Shown in pieces: positions 50,506-60,541 of a stretch of 64,000 bases of DNA (within the stretch, counting starts at the first letter, position 1; each line of letters begins with the position of its first letter). Source of the stretch: an uncultured Bacteroidota bacterium (GTDB taxonomy: Bacteria; Bacteroidota; Bacteroidia; Flavobacteriales; Flavobacteriaceae); assembly GCA_902629505.1 (NCBI GenBank), contig CACORF010000001.1, positions 1 through 64,000 of the forward strand, given 5' to 3'. The position numbers were made by a program, and so were the translations under genes. The notes under the pieces were generated by a model that was not told the origin of the DNA, did not search any database, and saw only the letters and a program-made list of their open reading frames with translations.

Positions 50506-50628
50506 GTGAACCAAAAGAAACAAAAAAATAGTATCGCTGTAAAGATTGCAAAAAGAATTTTAATTAGTTTCTTTATTGTTGTTCTTATTGTGGTGTCACT
50601 TTTTTATATATTAGGATTACTTCGATAA
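50506..50628 (+). CDS. Small single-TM ORF (40 aa, GTG start)
   Basis: MNQKKQKNSIAVKIAKRILISFFIVVLIVVSLFYILGLLR; basic N-terminus plus TM; no homolog recognised. Confidence 0.3.
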   Translation: MNQKKQKNSIAVKIAKRILISFFIVVLIVVSLFYILGLLR

Positions 50629-50647
50629 AAAATTTAAAGAATTGGAA

Positions 50648-50959
50648 ATGAATATTAAAGAATTAAATTCAAATGAAATAATGCCAGGCTTTCATGGTAG
50701 AATAATTAATGGCTCTGAATTTACATGGGTATATTGGGAAATTGACAAAGGGGCTAGCTTACCGGAACATAATCATGTAAATGAACAACTAATGCATGTA
50801 TTAGAAGGTGAGTTTGAATTTACAATTAATGGTAAAAAAAATATATGCACTAAGGGGTCTACGTTTCTAATACCTTCTAATGTTCCCCATTCAGGAAAAG
50901 CTATAAGCCAATGTATAATAATGGATGTGTTCAGTCCGAAAAGAGATGACTTAGGATGA
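50648..50959 (+). CDS. Small cupin protein, KdgF-like
   Basis: LPEHNHVNEQLMHVLEGEFEFTINGKK...IPSNVPHSGKA...MDVFSPKRDDL resembles KdgF; 4-nt overlap with next SDR. Confidence 0.75.
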   Translation: MNIKELNSNEIMPGFHGRIINGSEFTWVYWEIDKGASLPEHNHVNEQLMHVLEGEFEFTINGKKNICTKGSTFLIPSNVPHSGKAISQCIIMDVFSPKRDDLG

Positions 50960-51735
50960 AAATAGATTTAACAGGTAAAAAAGCTCTAGTAGGAGGAAGT
51001 AGTAAAGGTATTGGATTAGGTATTGCAATTGAACTAGCAAATTCTGGTGCAAGTGTCTGTCTTATGGCAAGAAATGAATCAAGACTAAAAGAAATTGTAG
51101 GTCAACTTCCCAATTCAAGTAGTCATAGTTATTTAGTTGTTGATTTTTCAAAATTTGAAGAATATAAACTTAAGATTGAGGATTATGCTCAAAATAATCA
51201 TATAGATATTTTAGTTAATAATACTCAGGGACCACCTGCAGGGAATTCCTTATCAAAAAATATTGATTCTTATCAAGAAGCATTTGATTTATTATTTAAA
51301 AGTGTTGTTCATACCACCTCACTAGTCATTCCAAAGATGCAAAAGAATAAATGGGGAAGGATAATTAACGTTACCTCAGTTTCAGTAAAAGAGCCTTTAA
51401 ATTATCTTGTTTTATCTAATAGTATTAGATCTGCAGTTGTTGCATGGGCTAAGAGTCTATCCGTAGATCTTGGTCCTGATGGAATTACTGTTAATTCAAT
51501 TTTAACCGGATACTTCGACACTGAGAGAATTAAAGAATTAAATAAAGAAAAATCAAAGTCATTAAAAATTACAGAAACTGAAGTACTTGATAAAATGAAA
51601 TCGTTAGTTCCTGCCTCACGTCTTGGAAAACCAGAGGAATATGGGTATTTGGTCTCATTTCTTAGTTCAGATAATGCTGCATATATCAATGGAGCTTCAA
51701 TACCAATTGATGGTGGTCTGCTAAAATCTTATTAA
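50956..51735 (+). CDS. SDR-family oxidoreductase with non-canonical active site
   Basis: Rossmann VGGSSKGIGLGIA, GITVN; YxxxK position reads SNSIR. Confidence 0.85.
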   Translation: MKIDLTGKKALVGGSSKGIGLGIAIELANSGASVCLMARNESRLKEIVGQLPNSSSHSYLVVDFSKFEEYKLKIEDYAQNNHIDILVNNTQGPPAGNSLSKNIDSYQEAFDLLFKSVVHTTSLVIPKMQKNKWGRIINVTSVSVKEPLNYLVLSNSIRSAVVAWAKSLSVDLGPDGITVNSILTGYFDTERIKELNKEKSKSLKITETEVLDKMKSLVPASRLGKPEEYGYLVSFLSSDNAAYINGASIPIDGGLLKSY

Positions 51736-52529
51736 ATATCATCATATCTTCCTGGAGCAAGTAATCCACTGACTAATCTAAAAACAGAATGTGGTATGAT
51801 TTTCAAGAGAAATACTATTACTTTCCAAGTTTTTGTGGGTACAGATATTCTCTTACCTTTAAACATTGCATCTACTCCTTCTTGTGCTATTCTTTTTGCA
51901 CTTTTCTTTAAAAAACTGGGAACGCTATCCATTTCAGCTTGAACCCCACTAGCTGTGTGAAAGTTTGTAACTGTATACCCTGGACAAACTGCAGTAGAGG
52001 TGATACCATATTTATTATAAAAACCTAGTGACTCACTAAATCTATTCATAAATGTTTTAACAGGCCCATAAAGAGACTGAAGAGATGATGCTGGTGCAAA
52101 AGCAGCAACTGATGAAACAATCATGATCTTTCCTCCACCATTTGAAATCATATCATTGATATATTTTTTAGTAAGTGCGATGACAGAGGTTCCTAAAACT
52201 CTTAAGCACCTTTCTTCATCTTCTAAAGAATTTTCATGAAATGCATTAGGCAAAGCATATCCTGCGTTATTGATAAGTATATCAACTTTGTATTTTTTCT
52301 GACTAGTATATTCATAAATTTCACTTGGGGAATTAATTAGGGTTAAATCTGAGGCAAAAAAATTACAATCTATATTAAATTTGTTTGCTAATTCTTTTGA
52401 TACACTATCTAATTTATCTCTGGACCTGGCCACTAATATTAAATTATATCCTCTTTTTGCAAGATCCTTTGAAATTTCAAGTCCTATTCCTGAAGTTGCG
52501 CCTGTTACTAGAGCATAAGAATTTTTCAT
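51732..52529 (-). CDS. SDR-family NAD(P)-dependent oxidoreductase
   Basis: VTGATSGIGLEIS, NNAGYA, SSVAAF...YGPVKTF. Confidence 0.88.
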   Translation of the reverse strand: MKNSYALVTGATSGIGLEISKDLAKRGYNLILVARSRDKLDSVSKELANKFNIDCNFFASDLTLINSPSEIYEYTSQKKYKVDILINNAGYALPNAFHENSLEDEERCLRVLGTSVIALTKKYINDMISNGGGKIMIVSSVAAFAPASSLQSLYGPVKTFMNRFSESLGFYNKYGITSTAVCPGYTVTNFHTASGVQAEMDSVPSFLKKSAKRIAQEGVDAMFKGKRISVPTKTWKVIVFLLKIIPHSVFRLVSGLLAPGRYDDI

Positions 52530-52569
52530 ATCTGCAAATCTAACTAATTAGTTTAATTTTACGGTCGAA

Positions 52570-53598
52570 ATGAAAATTGATATTAGAAGTTTATCGGAAG
52601 ATCAAATAATTGAATTCTTCGAGAAAAAAGGGTTTGACTCCTACAGGGGTAGACAAGTTTATGAGTGGATTTGGAAAAAGTCCTCATATTCTTTTGATAA
52701 GATGACAAATATATCTAAAGATCTAAGGGATGTTCTAGATAATCATTTTGTTATAAATCATATTCAAGTAGATAAAATTCAAAAAAGCTCTGATGGAACA
52801 ATAAAAAATGCAGTAAAACTTCATGATGATCACATTGTTGAATCTGTTCTGATTCCAACTGATGATAGAACTACTGCATGTGTTTCTTCTCAAGTAGGAT
52901 GTAGCCTTGATTGTAGATTCTGTGCTACTTCAAAATTAAAGAGAATGAGAAATCTTAATCCTGATGAAATATATGACCAGGTAGTAACAATCAACAACCA
53001 GAGTTTAAAATATTTTAATAGACCCCTTTCTAATATTGTTTACATGGGGATGGGGGAACCTTTGATGAATTTCAATAATCTAATTAAATCAATCGAAAAA
53101 ATTTCTTCTGACAAAGGGCTTAATATGTCTCAAAAGAGAATAGTTGTTTCAACATCTGGTATTCCTAAAATGATCAAAAAATTAGCAGACGAAAACTTAA
53201 AGGTTAACCTAGCACTTTCTCTTCACTCAGCAATTGAGGAAACCAGAAATATTATAATGCCATTCTCTAAAAAATTTTCATTAAGCGAAATTAAAGATTC
53301 ATTAATTTACTGGTATTCGAAGACTAAAAGAAAAATAACTTTTGAGTATATAGTTTGGAAGGATGTTAATGATAGCATTGAACATATCAATGCTTTAGTC
53401 AATTATTGTAAATCAATTCCTTCAAAAGTAAATTTAATTGAATATAACTCAATAGGTGATCAAAATTTCAAATCTGCCAATCCCAAAATAATTAATCTTT
53501 ATAAAGACCTACTGGAAAAAAATAAAATTACTGTGACAGTTAGAAGATCTAGGGGTAAAGACATAGATGCAGCCTGTGGTCAACTTGCTAATAAGTAA
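52570..53598 (+). CDS. rlmN: 23S rRNA (adenine2503-C2)/tRNA methyltransferase
   Basis: Radical SAM CSLDCRFC, MGMGEPLMNFNN, C-terminal RRSRGKDIDAACGQL. Confidence 0.94.
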   Translation: MKIDIRSLSEDQIIEFFEKKGFDSYRGRQVYEWIWKKSSYSFDKMTNISKDLRDVLDNHFVINHIQVDKIQKSSDGTIKNAVKLHDDHIVESVLIPTDDRTTACVSSQVGCSLDCRFCATSKLKRMRNLNPDEIYDQVVTINNQSLKYFNRPLSNIVYMGMGEPLMNFNNLIKSIEKISSDKGLNMSQKRIVVSTSGIPKMIKKLADENLKVNLALSLHSAIEETRNIIMPFSKKFSLSEIKDSLIYWYSKTKRKITFEYIVWKDVNDSIEHINALVNYCKSIPSKVNLIEYNSIGDQNFKSANPKIINLYKDLLEKNKITVTVRRSRGKDIDAACGQLANK

Positions 53599-53602
53599 AT
53601 TC

Positions 53603-55186
53603 CTATTTCCTCTTACTTTTTGAAGCAAGAATTAGAGCGTTGTATGCATTAACAATTTTACCCGTTTTTGATAACGATTTAAAGTTTGTTTTTCCATCCT
53701 TGCCTGGTATCTTAACATTTAAGTTTATTTCCATACCACTTTCTAAAATAATCTCTTTTAATTTTGATGCAGAAAGTTTTGGGAAATATGAGAGGACCAT
53801 TGATGCAACTCCAGTTAGTGATGGAGCTGCCATGGATGTTCCACTTTGAAATGCATATTCGTTATTTGGCAGTAAAGAGTAAACTCTATTACCTGGCGCA
53901 AATATATCTACGTTCTCAAGGCCATAATTTGAAAAAACAGCTATGATATTATCATTAAATTCAATTGTGCTAGCACCAACATTAATAAAGTTATCTGAGA
54001 ATTCATCTTTACCTAGATATTGGTCGTTTGGATAATTCTCATTTTTTATTTCATCTAAATCTTTGGCGTCATTTCCAGCAGCATGTACAATTAAAACATC
54101 ATTTTCAGCAGCATACTTAATAGCATCAATAACCCACTCTGGATTAGTGGAGAATGATTTTCCAAAGCTCATATTAATTATTTTAGCTCCATTATCTACA
54201 GCATATCTAATTCCAAGTGCAATATCCTTATCATATTCATCTCCATTTGGAACAGCTCTAATTGCCATAATCTCAACATTATTATTGATTCCTTTATTAC
54301 CTATTGAATTATTTCTAATACCGGCAATTATACCAGATACATGAGTACCATGGCTCTCTGATTTTTTAGAATGAATAACTTTTGAGTTTCCATAATCAAT
54401 ATCATTTATATCATAAATATCATCACCGACAATTGTTCTTCCATTAAAGTTAACATTGTAATGATAATTTATCTGATCAGAAAAATATTCAATACCATCT
54501 TTAAGATAATTTAGGTCTAGGTCTCTTGAATTATAAAATGAGATTAATTCTTTTGATCTTTTAATCAATGAATCATTAGAATTTATTTTTAATACATCTG
54601 ATTGTGAGTAATCATCTTTTTCTAAGAAATCAGATATAATTTTATTGGCATCTATATAGTCATTAGTTAATTTTTTATAATAATCTAATGATTGTTTAGA
54701 CTCTTTAACTTTTTTTTCTACAGTACTAACTGCAGAATTAAAATTTCTGTAATTAGTCAAGTCATCTCTAATAATTCTAGACATCTCAAGTGTCTCATTA
54801 TAAGAATCTCCAAGAAAATTCCATCCATTTACATCATCAACATATCCATTTTTATCATCATCAATCCCATTATTTGGAATCTCATTTTTATTTACCCAAA
54901 TTAATTCATTAAGATCTTCATGATTAACGTCAATACCTGCGTCAATTACTGCTACTATAACCTTCTTTGCCTTTAAACCCATTAATAGTTCTAAGTGAGC
55001 CCTTTCAACGCTCATACCTGGAATAGAATCTTTTTCTAGGTCTAAATTGTGCCAATTCATCTTTTTCTCATCTGTAAAATTTAATTTGATTTCATCATTT
55101 TTAGATACTAGATATTCGTTTGTAAATTTTACAGTTGAACAAGAAAAGTTAAAAATAAGAATTAGCAGAAAAATATTTTTTTTCAT
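53603..55186 (-). CDS. S8-family (subtilisin-like) serine protease, lipoprotein
   Basis: Asp VAVIDAGIDVNHEDL, His SHGTHVSGIIAG, Ser SGTSMAAPSLTG; lipobox NFSCST. Confidence 0.92.
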   Translation of the reverse strand: MKKNIFLLILIFNFSCSTVKFTNEYLVSKNDEIKLNFTDEKKMNWHNLDLEKDSIPGMSVERAHLELLMGLKAKKVIVAVIDAGIDVNHEDLNELIWVNKNEIPNNGIDDDKNGYVDDVNGWNFLGDSYNETLEMSRIIRDDLTNYRNFNSAVSTVEKKVKESKQSLDYYKKLTNDYIDANKIISDFLEKDDYSQSDVLKINSNDSLIKRSKELISFYNSRDLDLNYLKDGIEYFSDQINYHYNVNFNGRTIVGDDIYDINDIDYGNSKVIHSKKSESHGTHVSGIIAGIRNNSIGNKGINNNVEIMAIRAVPNGDEYDKDIALGIRYAVDNGAKIINMSFGKSFSTNPEWVIDAIKYAAENDVLIVHAAGNDAKDLDEIKNENYPNDQYLGKDEFSDNFINVGASTIEFNDNIIAVFSNYGLENVDIFAPGNRVYSLLPNNEYAFQSGTSMAAPSLTGVASMVLSYFPKLSASKLKEIILESGMEINLNVKIPGKDGKTNFKSLSKTGKIVNAYNALILASKSKRK

Positions 55187-55187
55187 C

Positions 55188-55334
55188 TTATGAATTAATA
55201 TGGTTTAATCTGTCCTTGAGTTTATTTAGTTTTAATTTTCTCCACCAAGCTTTATTTTCTTCGTTTTGAGATTCAGCTCTATGAATTTTTTTATTTAGCT
55301 TATTAATCTTTTTTTTAAGGTATGATTTATCCAT
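55188..55334 (-). CDS. Small highly charged protein (48 aa)
   Basis: Hand translation MDKSYLKKKINKLNKKIHRAESQNEENKAWWRKLKLNKLKDRLNHINS; coiled-coil-like, DUF465-like appearance. Confidence 0.5.
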   Translation of the reverse strand: MDKSYLKKKINKLNKKIHRAESQNEENKAWWRKLKLNKLKDRLNHINS

Positions 55335-55373
55335 TTTTTTCATACCTATAAGTTACAAAATTGAATTTAAATT

Positions 55374-55730
55374 TTAACGAGATTTTCTATTATCAATAAA
55401 ACTTTTGATAAAAACAATCATTGCCAATGCAGATGTGGAGATCATTAGAATAACTCTGATTAAGCCAATTCCCCCTCTTTCAACAACACCTGGTAAAACT
55501 TGGATAACTAACGCCAGTAGAATTAATAAAGTAAATAAGACAACTAAATGAGCAGATAATTTTACAAGTTTTTCATTTGTAAGCATTGTTCCTAAAAGAA
55601 GCAATATAACTCCAAAAAAAGCAGGTATTAGAGCAGTGAACGAATTTGTATCAATATACCCCCAAGCTGACATTGATATAAGTGCAATTGAGTTTATTAA
55701 ATTAAATTTTTGAATACTTCTGATTTCCAT
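55374..55730 (-). CDS. Hypothetical membrane protein (4 TM)
   Basis: Hydrophobic segments, Gly-rich TMs. Confidence 0.65.
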   Translation of the reverse strand: MEIRSIQKFNLINSIALISMSAWGYIDTNSFTALIPAFFGVILLLLGTMLTNEKLVKLSAHLVVLFTLLILLALVIQVLPGVVERGGIGLIRVILMISTSALAMIVFIKSFIDNRKSR

Positions 55731-55783
55731 ATTATTTGTTATTAATTAGTCCAAATATATTATATACTATAATAGCCTTGAAA

Positions 55784-56161
55784 TCATTTAACAGATTTCT
55801 TCGAAGAGTAGGCTATTATAAGGCAACTTAAAAGCATAATTGATGCAGGCATAGATTTTATAAGCTCATCACCTATGCTGAAATGCATATAGATGGCAAC
55901 TATCATCATTAAACCAATCCCTAATGCTGAAAACATTCTTAATTTTTTATAATAGAGACTTAAGATAAGAAGGACAGCTAGTCCTACTTTTATAATACCT
56001 ATTGTTAAAAAATAGTCACCTAGACCATATACCACAAATTCCTCCATTAGACTGTTTGCATCACCCCCTCTGTAGGATGTTGATTTGTCAGATCTGAAGA
56101 GCCAAACATTGATGACAGTTAATCCAACAACTACTGATAAAATTTTTGATAATACTTTCAT
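55784..56161 (-). CDS. Hypothetical membrane protein, DoxX-like
   Basis: Four hydrophobic segments. Confidence 0.6.
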   Translation of the reverse strand: MKVLSKILSVVVGLTVINVWLFRSDKSTSYRGGDANSLMEEFVVYGLGDYFLTIGIIKVGLAVLLILSLYYKKLRMFSALGIGLMMIVAIYMHFSIGDELIKSMPASIMLLSCLIIAYSSKKSVK

Positions 56162-56170
56162 TTTCTTTTT

Positions 56171-57241
56171 TTAGCTATATGAATTTAGTAATAATTTTTT
56201 TGATGCATTTATTGCTTCAATTGGATCCATATTAAATATTTGAGATTCAACTCCAATAAATCCAGAATATCCTGATTTCTTAACTATTTGAAGCATTTTG
56301 GAGTAATCTATGTCCACATCATTTCCTTCTGAATCAAAACCATGAGTTTTTGCACTTACACCTTTGGCATATTTCATAAGTTTTTCAACACCGTCGTACA
56401 TGTCAAATCTTTCTACGCATGTATCGTAAAGAGTAGGGGGTCTAACTGAAGACTTTTCCGCTCCTTCAGTTAGCAACTTGTATGTCTCAGATAATTTTTT
56501 TTCATCTTGCTTTATACAAAAGTTTCCAAAATCTGGGAGAGTCCCCATATTATTATAATTAACATTTTCAATAACATTAACTAAATAATCAGCATTAGAA
56601 GAATATCCTCCATGATTCTCAACTATAATATTTATGCCCAATGGTTCTGAGTATTCGCATAACTTACTTAAATTAATTATTGAGTTTTCTGACCATTCAG
56701 AAAGGTTATCATCTGATCCTCTTAAGTTTACTCTTACTGAATGACATTTCATTTCACTTGCACAATCAATCCATGTATGATAATCATCAAAATTTTCTAC
56801 ATAAGTCCCAAGATCAGGCGCAATATCTATCATTATTAAAAGATTTTTTTGATTATAATCACTAGCTCTAGTGTTTAAATCTTTTGCTAGTTTTTTTATT
56901 CCATTTAACGAAGTCTTCTTTTTTTCTCTTAAAAGACCACCAGTGTATGACATTTGTAAATATTCTAAGCCTTCAAATCCGAGTTCTGAAGCAATTTTGG
57001 CAAAGTCCATTGGATCAGTTTGTCTCATCATTTCCAGTCTAAATAAGGAAAACTGCGCTAAAGACAATTTGTAGGGAAAATTAATAGAATTATAGAATGG
57101 TTTTGATAAACCTAATGAGCTTAGTCCAATAGATGAAATTAAAATATTATTGATGAACTTTCTTCTTTTCAATGTATTGTATTTGCTTATAAACTTAACA
57201 AAAATTATATTTTTTTCTAAACATGCAAAAAAAAAATACAA
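56171..57241 (-). CDS. Sugar phosphate isomerase/epimerase (TIM barrel), probable Tat/Sec signal; true start probably TTG 57172
   Basis: [20 protein letters not shown] signal; [29 protein letters not shown]. Confidence 0.82.
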   Translation of the reverse strand: MYFFFACLEKNIIFVKFISKYNTLKRRKFINNILISSIGLSSLGLSKPFYNSINFPYKLSLAQFSLFRLEMMRQTDPMDFAKIASELGFEGLEYLQMSYTGGLLREKKKTSLNGIKKLAKDLNTRASDYNQKNLLIMIDIAPDLGTYVENFDDYHTWIDCASEMKCHSVRVNLRGSDDNLSEWSENSIINLSKLCEYSEPLGINIIVENHGGYSSNADYLVNVIENVNYNNMGTLPDFGNFCIKQDEKKLSETYKLLTEGAEKSSVRPPTLYDTCVERFDMYDGVEKLMKYAKGVSAKTHGFDSEGNDVDIDYSKMLQIVKKSGYSGFIGVESQIFNMDPIEAINASKKLLLNSYS

Positions 57242-57268
57242 ATCAGTTATTTTGTAAGAAAAAAATTA

Positions 57269-57276
57269 TAAATTTG
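57269..57276 (+). promoter_or_regulatory. Putative -7 box of tuf promoter
   Basis: TAAATTTG matching TAnnTTTG, 33 nt before tuf ATG. Confidence 0.45.
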
Positions 57277-57309
57277 CAGCTCGTAAAAAAACAAGAAAAA
57301 AATACTGTT

Positions 57310-58497
57310 ATGGCTAAAGAAACTTTTGATAGATCGAAACCCCACTTAAATATTGGGACAATCGGTCACGTTGATCACGGAAAAACCACTCTTACAGCTG
57401 CAATCACAAAGGTACTAGCTGATGCTGGATACTCAGAAGCTAGAAGCTTTGATTCAATTGATAATGCACCTGAGGAAAAAGAACGTGGTATTACAATTAA
57501 CACATCTCATGTTGAATATCAAACTGCGAACCGTCACTACGCTCATGTAGATTGTCCAGGTCACGCCGATTATGTAAAAAACATGGTAACTGGTGCTGCT
57601 CAAATGGATGGAGCTATATTAGTTGTTGCTGCAACTGATGGTCCTATGCCTCAAACAAGAGAGCACATATTATTAGGAAGACAGGTTGGTGTTCCAAGAA
57701 TTGTTGCCTTCTTAAACAAGGCGGATATGGTTGATGATGCTGAGCTTCTCGAATTAGTTGAAATGGAAGTTAGAGATCTTCTTTCTTTCTATGACTATGA
57801 CGGAGATAACACTCCAGTTGTTCTTGGTTCTGCTCTTGGAGCTCTAAATGGTGAGCAAAAATGGGTTGACAGCGTAATGAAATTGATGGAAGGTGTTGAT
57901 AGCTGGATTGAACTTCCTAAAAGAGATATAGACAAAGACTTTTTAATGCCAATCGAAGACGTATTCTCTATTACTGGTAGAGGTACTGTAGCAACAGGAA
58001 GAATTGAATCTGGTATTGCTAACTCAGGTGATGAGGTTGATATCATTGGTATGGGTGCTGAAAAGCTTAAGTCTACAATAACAGGTATCGAGATGTTTAG
58101 AAAAATTCTTGATAAAGGAGAAGCAGGTGATAATGCTGGTATTCTTCTAAGAGGTATTGAAAAAACTGATATTTCAAGAGGTATGGTTATTTGTAAGCCA
58201 GGCTCTGTTACTCCTCACTCTAAGTTTAAGGCTGAGGTGTATATCTTGAAAAAAGAAGAAGGTGGTCGTCATACTCCATTCCACAACAATTATCGCCCTC
58301 AGTTCTATGTTAGAACTACAGATGTTACAGGTAATATTGTGCTTCCAAGTGGTGTAGAGATGGTGATGCCAGGTGATAACTTAACTATAGATGTTGAGTT
58401 AATATCACCTATTGCACTAAATGTTGGTTTAAGATTTGCAATCCGTGAAGGTGGAAGAACCGTCGGTGCAGGTCAGGTAACTGAACTTTTAGACTAA
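57310..58497 (+). CDS. tuf: Elongation factor Tu
   Basis: [33 protein letters not shown]; start corrected from ORF-track 57223. Confidence 0.97.
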   Translation: MAKETFDRSKPHLNIGTIGHVDHGKTTLTAAITKVLADAGYSEARSFDSIDNAPEEKERGITINTSHVEYQTANRHYAHVDCPGHADYVKNMVTGAAQMDGAILVVAATDGPMPQTREHILLGRQVGVPRIVAFLNKADMVDDAELLELVEMEVRDLLSFYDYDGDNTPVVLGSALGALNGEQKWVDSVMKLMEGVDSWIELPKRDIDKDFLMPIEDVFSITGRGTVATGRIESGIANSGDEVDIIGMGAEKLKSTITGIEMFRKILDKGEAGDNAGILLRGIEKTDISRGMVICKPGSVTPHSKFKAEVYILKKEEGGRHTPFHNNYRPQFYVRTTDVTGNIVLPSGVEMVMPGDNLTIDVELISPIALNVGLRFAIREGGRTVGAGQVTELLD

Positions 58498-58520
58498 TAG
58501 AACAAAGTTTAATTAACTCT

Positions 58521-58551
58521 AAGGGTGTCTTGCAATTTGCATGATACCTTT
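58521..58551 (+). terminator. Hairpin between tuf and tRNA-Trp (terminator/processing element)
   Basis: AAGGGTGTCTTGCA-att-TGCATGATACCTTT: 13 of 14 pairs (two G-U). Confidence 0.5.
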
Positions 58552-58565
58552 TGTGTAAAATATAA

Positions 58566-58638
58566 ACGGGTTTAGCTCAGTTGGTAGAGCACTGGTCTCC
58601 AAAACCAGGTGTCGGGAGTTCGAGTCTCTCAACCCGTG
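58566..58638 (+). tRNA. tRNA-Trp (CCA)
   Basis: Acceptor ACGGGTT/AACCCGT, anticodon arm CTGGT-CTCCAAA-ACCAG. Confidence 0.95.
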
Positions 58639-58649
58639 CACAAATAAAG

Positions 58650-58844
58650 ATGATGTCGATTATAAACTTTATAAAGGAATCTGTAACAGAACTGAGGGAT
58701 AACGTCAAATGGACACCCCGTTCAGAATTGTTAAATCTATCTGCTTTAGTGATAGTTTTTTCAGTGATTTTTTCATTAGTAATATGGGGCGCTGATTCAA
58801 TTCTCTCTAGAGTAGTTAAACTTTATTTTAATTTAATAGGATAA
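58650..58844 (+). CDS. secE: Preprotein translocase subunit SecE
   Basis: SIINFIKESVTELRDNVKWTPRSEL plus C-terminal TM; start corrected because the listed ORF begins inside tRNA-Trp. Confidence 0.9.
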   Translation: MMSIINFIKESVTELRDNVKWTPRSELLNLSALVIVFSVIFSLVIWGADSILSRVVKLYFNLIG

Positions 58845-59396
58845 ATGGTGGAAGTAGTAGAAAAAAAATGGTATGTAATTAGGGTGGTCACTGGTCAGGA
58901 GGTCAAAATTAAAGATTATATAATGACAGAAGTTTCTAGAGTCTCACTTAATAAACAGATTGAAGAAATGCTTGTTCCAACCGAAAAAGTTGTCCAAATA
59001 AGAAAAGGTAAAAAGATTTCAAAGGAAAAGACATATTTTCCTGGCTATATTATGATGAAGGCAGATATCTCAGGAGAAATTTTACATGTGATCAAATCGG
59101 TATCAAACGTTTTAGGCTTTTTAGGTGAAACAAAAGGGGGTGAGCCAATACCATTAAGACAGTCAGAGGTAAATAGAATGCTAGGTAAAGTAGATGAATT
59201 AGCTATTTCAGGTGAACAAATTAATATTCCTTTTACTATTGGTGAAAGTGTTAAAGTTATTGATGGCCCTTTTAATGGATTTACGGGATCTATAGATAAT
59301 GTAAATGAAGAGAAAAGAAAACTCGAAGTTATGGTTAAGATTTTTGGAAGAAAGACTCCACTAGAATTAAGTTACATGCAAGTTGAAAAATTATAA
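58845..59396 (+). CDS. nusG: Transcription termination/antitermination protein NusG
   Basis: [33 protein letters not shown]. Confidence 0.95.
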   Translation: MVEVVEKKWYVIRVVTGQEVKIKDYIMTEVSRVSLNKQIEEMLVPTEKVVQIRKGKKISKEKTYFPGYIMMKADISGEILHVIKSVSNVLGFLGETKGGEPIPLRQSEVNRMLGKVDELAISGEQINIPFTIGESVKVIDGPFNGFTGSIDNVNEEKRKLEVMVKIFGRKTPLELSYMQVEKL

Positions 59397-59398
59397 TT

Positions 59399-59842
59399 AT
59401 GGCAAAGGAAGTTGACAAAGTATTAAAATTACAAATAAGAGGTGGAGCAGCAAACCCATCTCCACCAGTAGGCCCTGCCCTTGGTGCAGCCGGTGTTAAT
59501 ATTATGGAATTTTGTAAACAATTTAATTCTAGAAGTCAAGATAAACCAGGAAAAGTCCTGCCTGTCGTTATTAGTGTTTTCAAGGATAAAAGCTTTGACT
59601 TTGTAATTAAGACACCACCTGCTGCTGTTCAACTATTAGAAGCTGCAAAAAAGAAAAAGGGCTCTGGTGAACCTAATAGAGAAAAGGTTGCAACTGTTTC
59701 TTGGGATCAAGTAAAAAAAATAGCAGAAGATAAAATGGTTGATTTAAACGCATTTACTGTCGAATCAGCTATGAGAATGGTTGCCGGTACAGCAAGATCA
59801 ATGGGAATTAAAGTAAATGGAGGAGAACCTCCTGTTAAATAA
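59399..59842 (+). CDS. rplK: 50S ribosomal protein L11
   Basis: [33 protein letters not shown]. Confidence 0.97.
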   Translation: MAKEVDKVLKLQIRGGAANPSPPVGPALGAAGVNIMEFCKQFNSRSQDKPGKVLPVVISVFKDKSFDFVIKTPPAAVQLLEAAKKKKGSGEPNREKVATVSWDQVKKIAEDKMVDLNAFTVESAMRMVAGTARSMGIKVNGGEPPVK

Positions 59843-59844
59843 TT

Positions 59845-60534
59845 ATGGTAAAATTATCAAAAAATAGAAAGATTTCACTTGAGAAGATTGATGCTGAAAA
59901 GTCTTACAGCCTAGATGAAGCTTCTGCTCTTGTTAAAGAAGTTACCACTACTAAGTTTGACTCCTCTGTCGATCTTGCAATAAGGCTTGGAGTAGATCCA
60001 AAAAAGGCAAATGAAATGGTTAGAGGCGTAGTATCTCTTCCTCATGGAACTGGTAAGTCCTTGAAGCTTTTAGCACTTGTTACACCTGATAAAGAAGATG
60101 AAGCAAAAAAAGCTGGAGCAGATTTAGTTGGATTAGATGATTATATTGAAAAAATAAAAAAAGGTTGGGTTGATGTTGATGTTATTGTAACTATGCCAAG
60201 TGTTATGGGGAAGCTAGGCCCTCTTGGTAAAGTACTTGGTCCAAGAGGATTAATGCCAAACCCTAAGACAGGAACTGTGACTATGGATATTGCCAAGGCA
60301 GTCTCTGATATTAAAGGAGGAAAAATTGATTTTAAAGTAGACAAAACCGGAATTATCCATGCGTCCGTTGGAAAAGTTTCTTTTACTGCAGATAAAATAA
60401 AAGATAATGCTAATGAACTAATTAAGACAATCATTAAGCTAAAACCATCAGGTGCTAAAGGCACATACATTAAGAGTATTTCAATGTCAAGTACAATGAG
60501 CCCTGGTATTGCTATTGAGTCTAAATTTGAATAA
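59845..60534 (+). CDS. rplA: 50S ribosomal protein L1
   Basis: [25 protein letters not shown]. Confidence 0.97.
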   Translation: MVKLSKNRKISLEKIDAEKSYSLDEASALVKEVTTTKFDSSVDLAIRLGVDPKKANEMVRGVVSLPHGTGKSLKLLALVTPDKEDEAKKAGADLVGLDDYIEKIKKGWVDVDVIVTMPSVMGKLGPLGKVLGPRGLMPNPKTGTVTMDIAKAVSDIKGGKIDFKVDKTGIIHASVGKVSFTADKIKDNANELIKTIIKLKPSGAKGTYIKSISMSSTMSPGIAIESKFE

Positions 60535-60541
60535 TTTAAAA

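Noticed and set aside
53603-55186. Insertion between catalytic Asp and His of the S8 protease as a novel domain
   Set aside because: Long helical insertions at this position are common in Bacteroidota S8 proteases, as far as I recall; not strong enough as a novelty claim
57223-57309. 29-aa N-terminal extension of EF-Tu
   Set aside because: Canonical start [12 protein letters not shown] at 57310; the extension spans the putative promoter
58581-58649. N-terminal extension of SecE
   Set aside because: It would translate through tRNA-Trp (58566-58638); start placed at 58650
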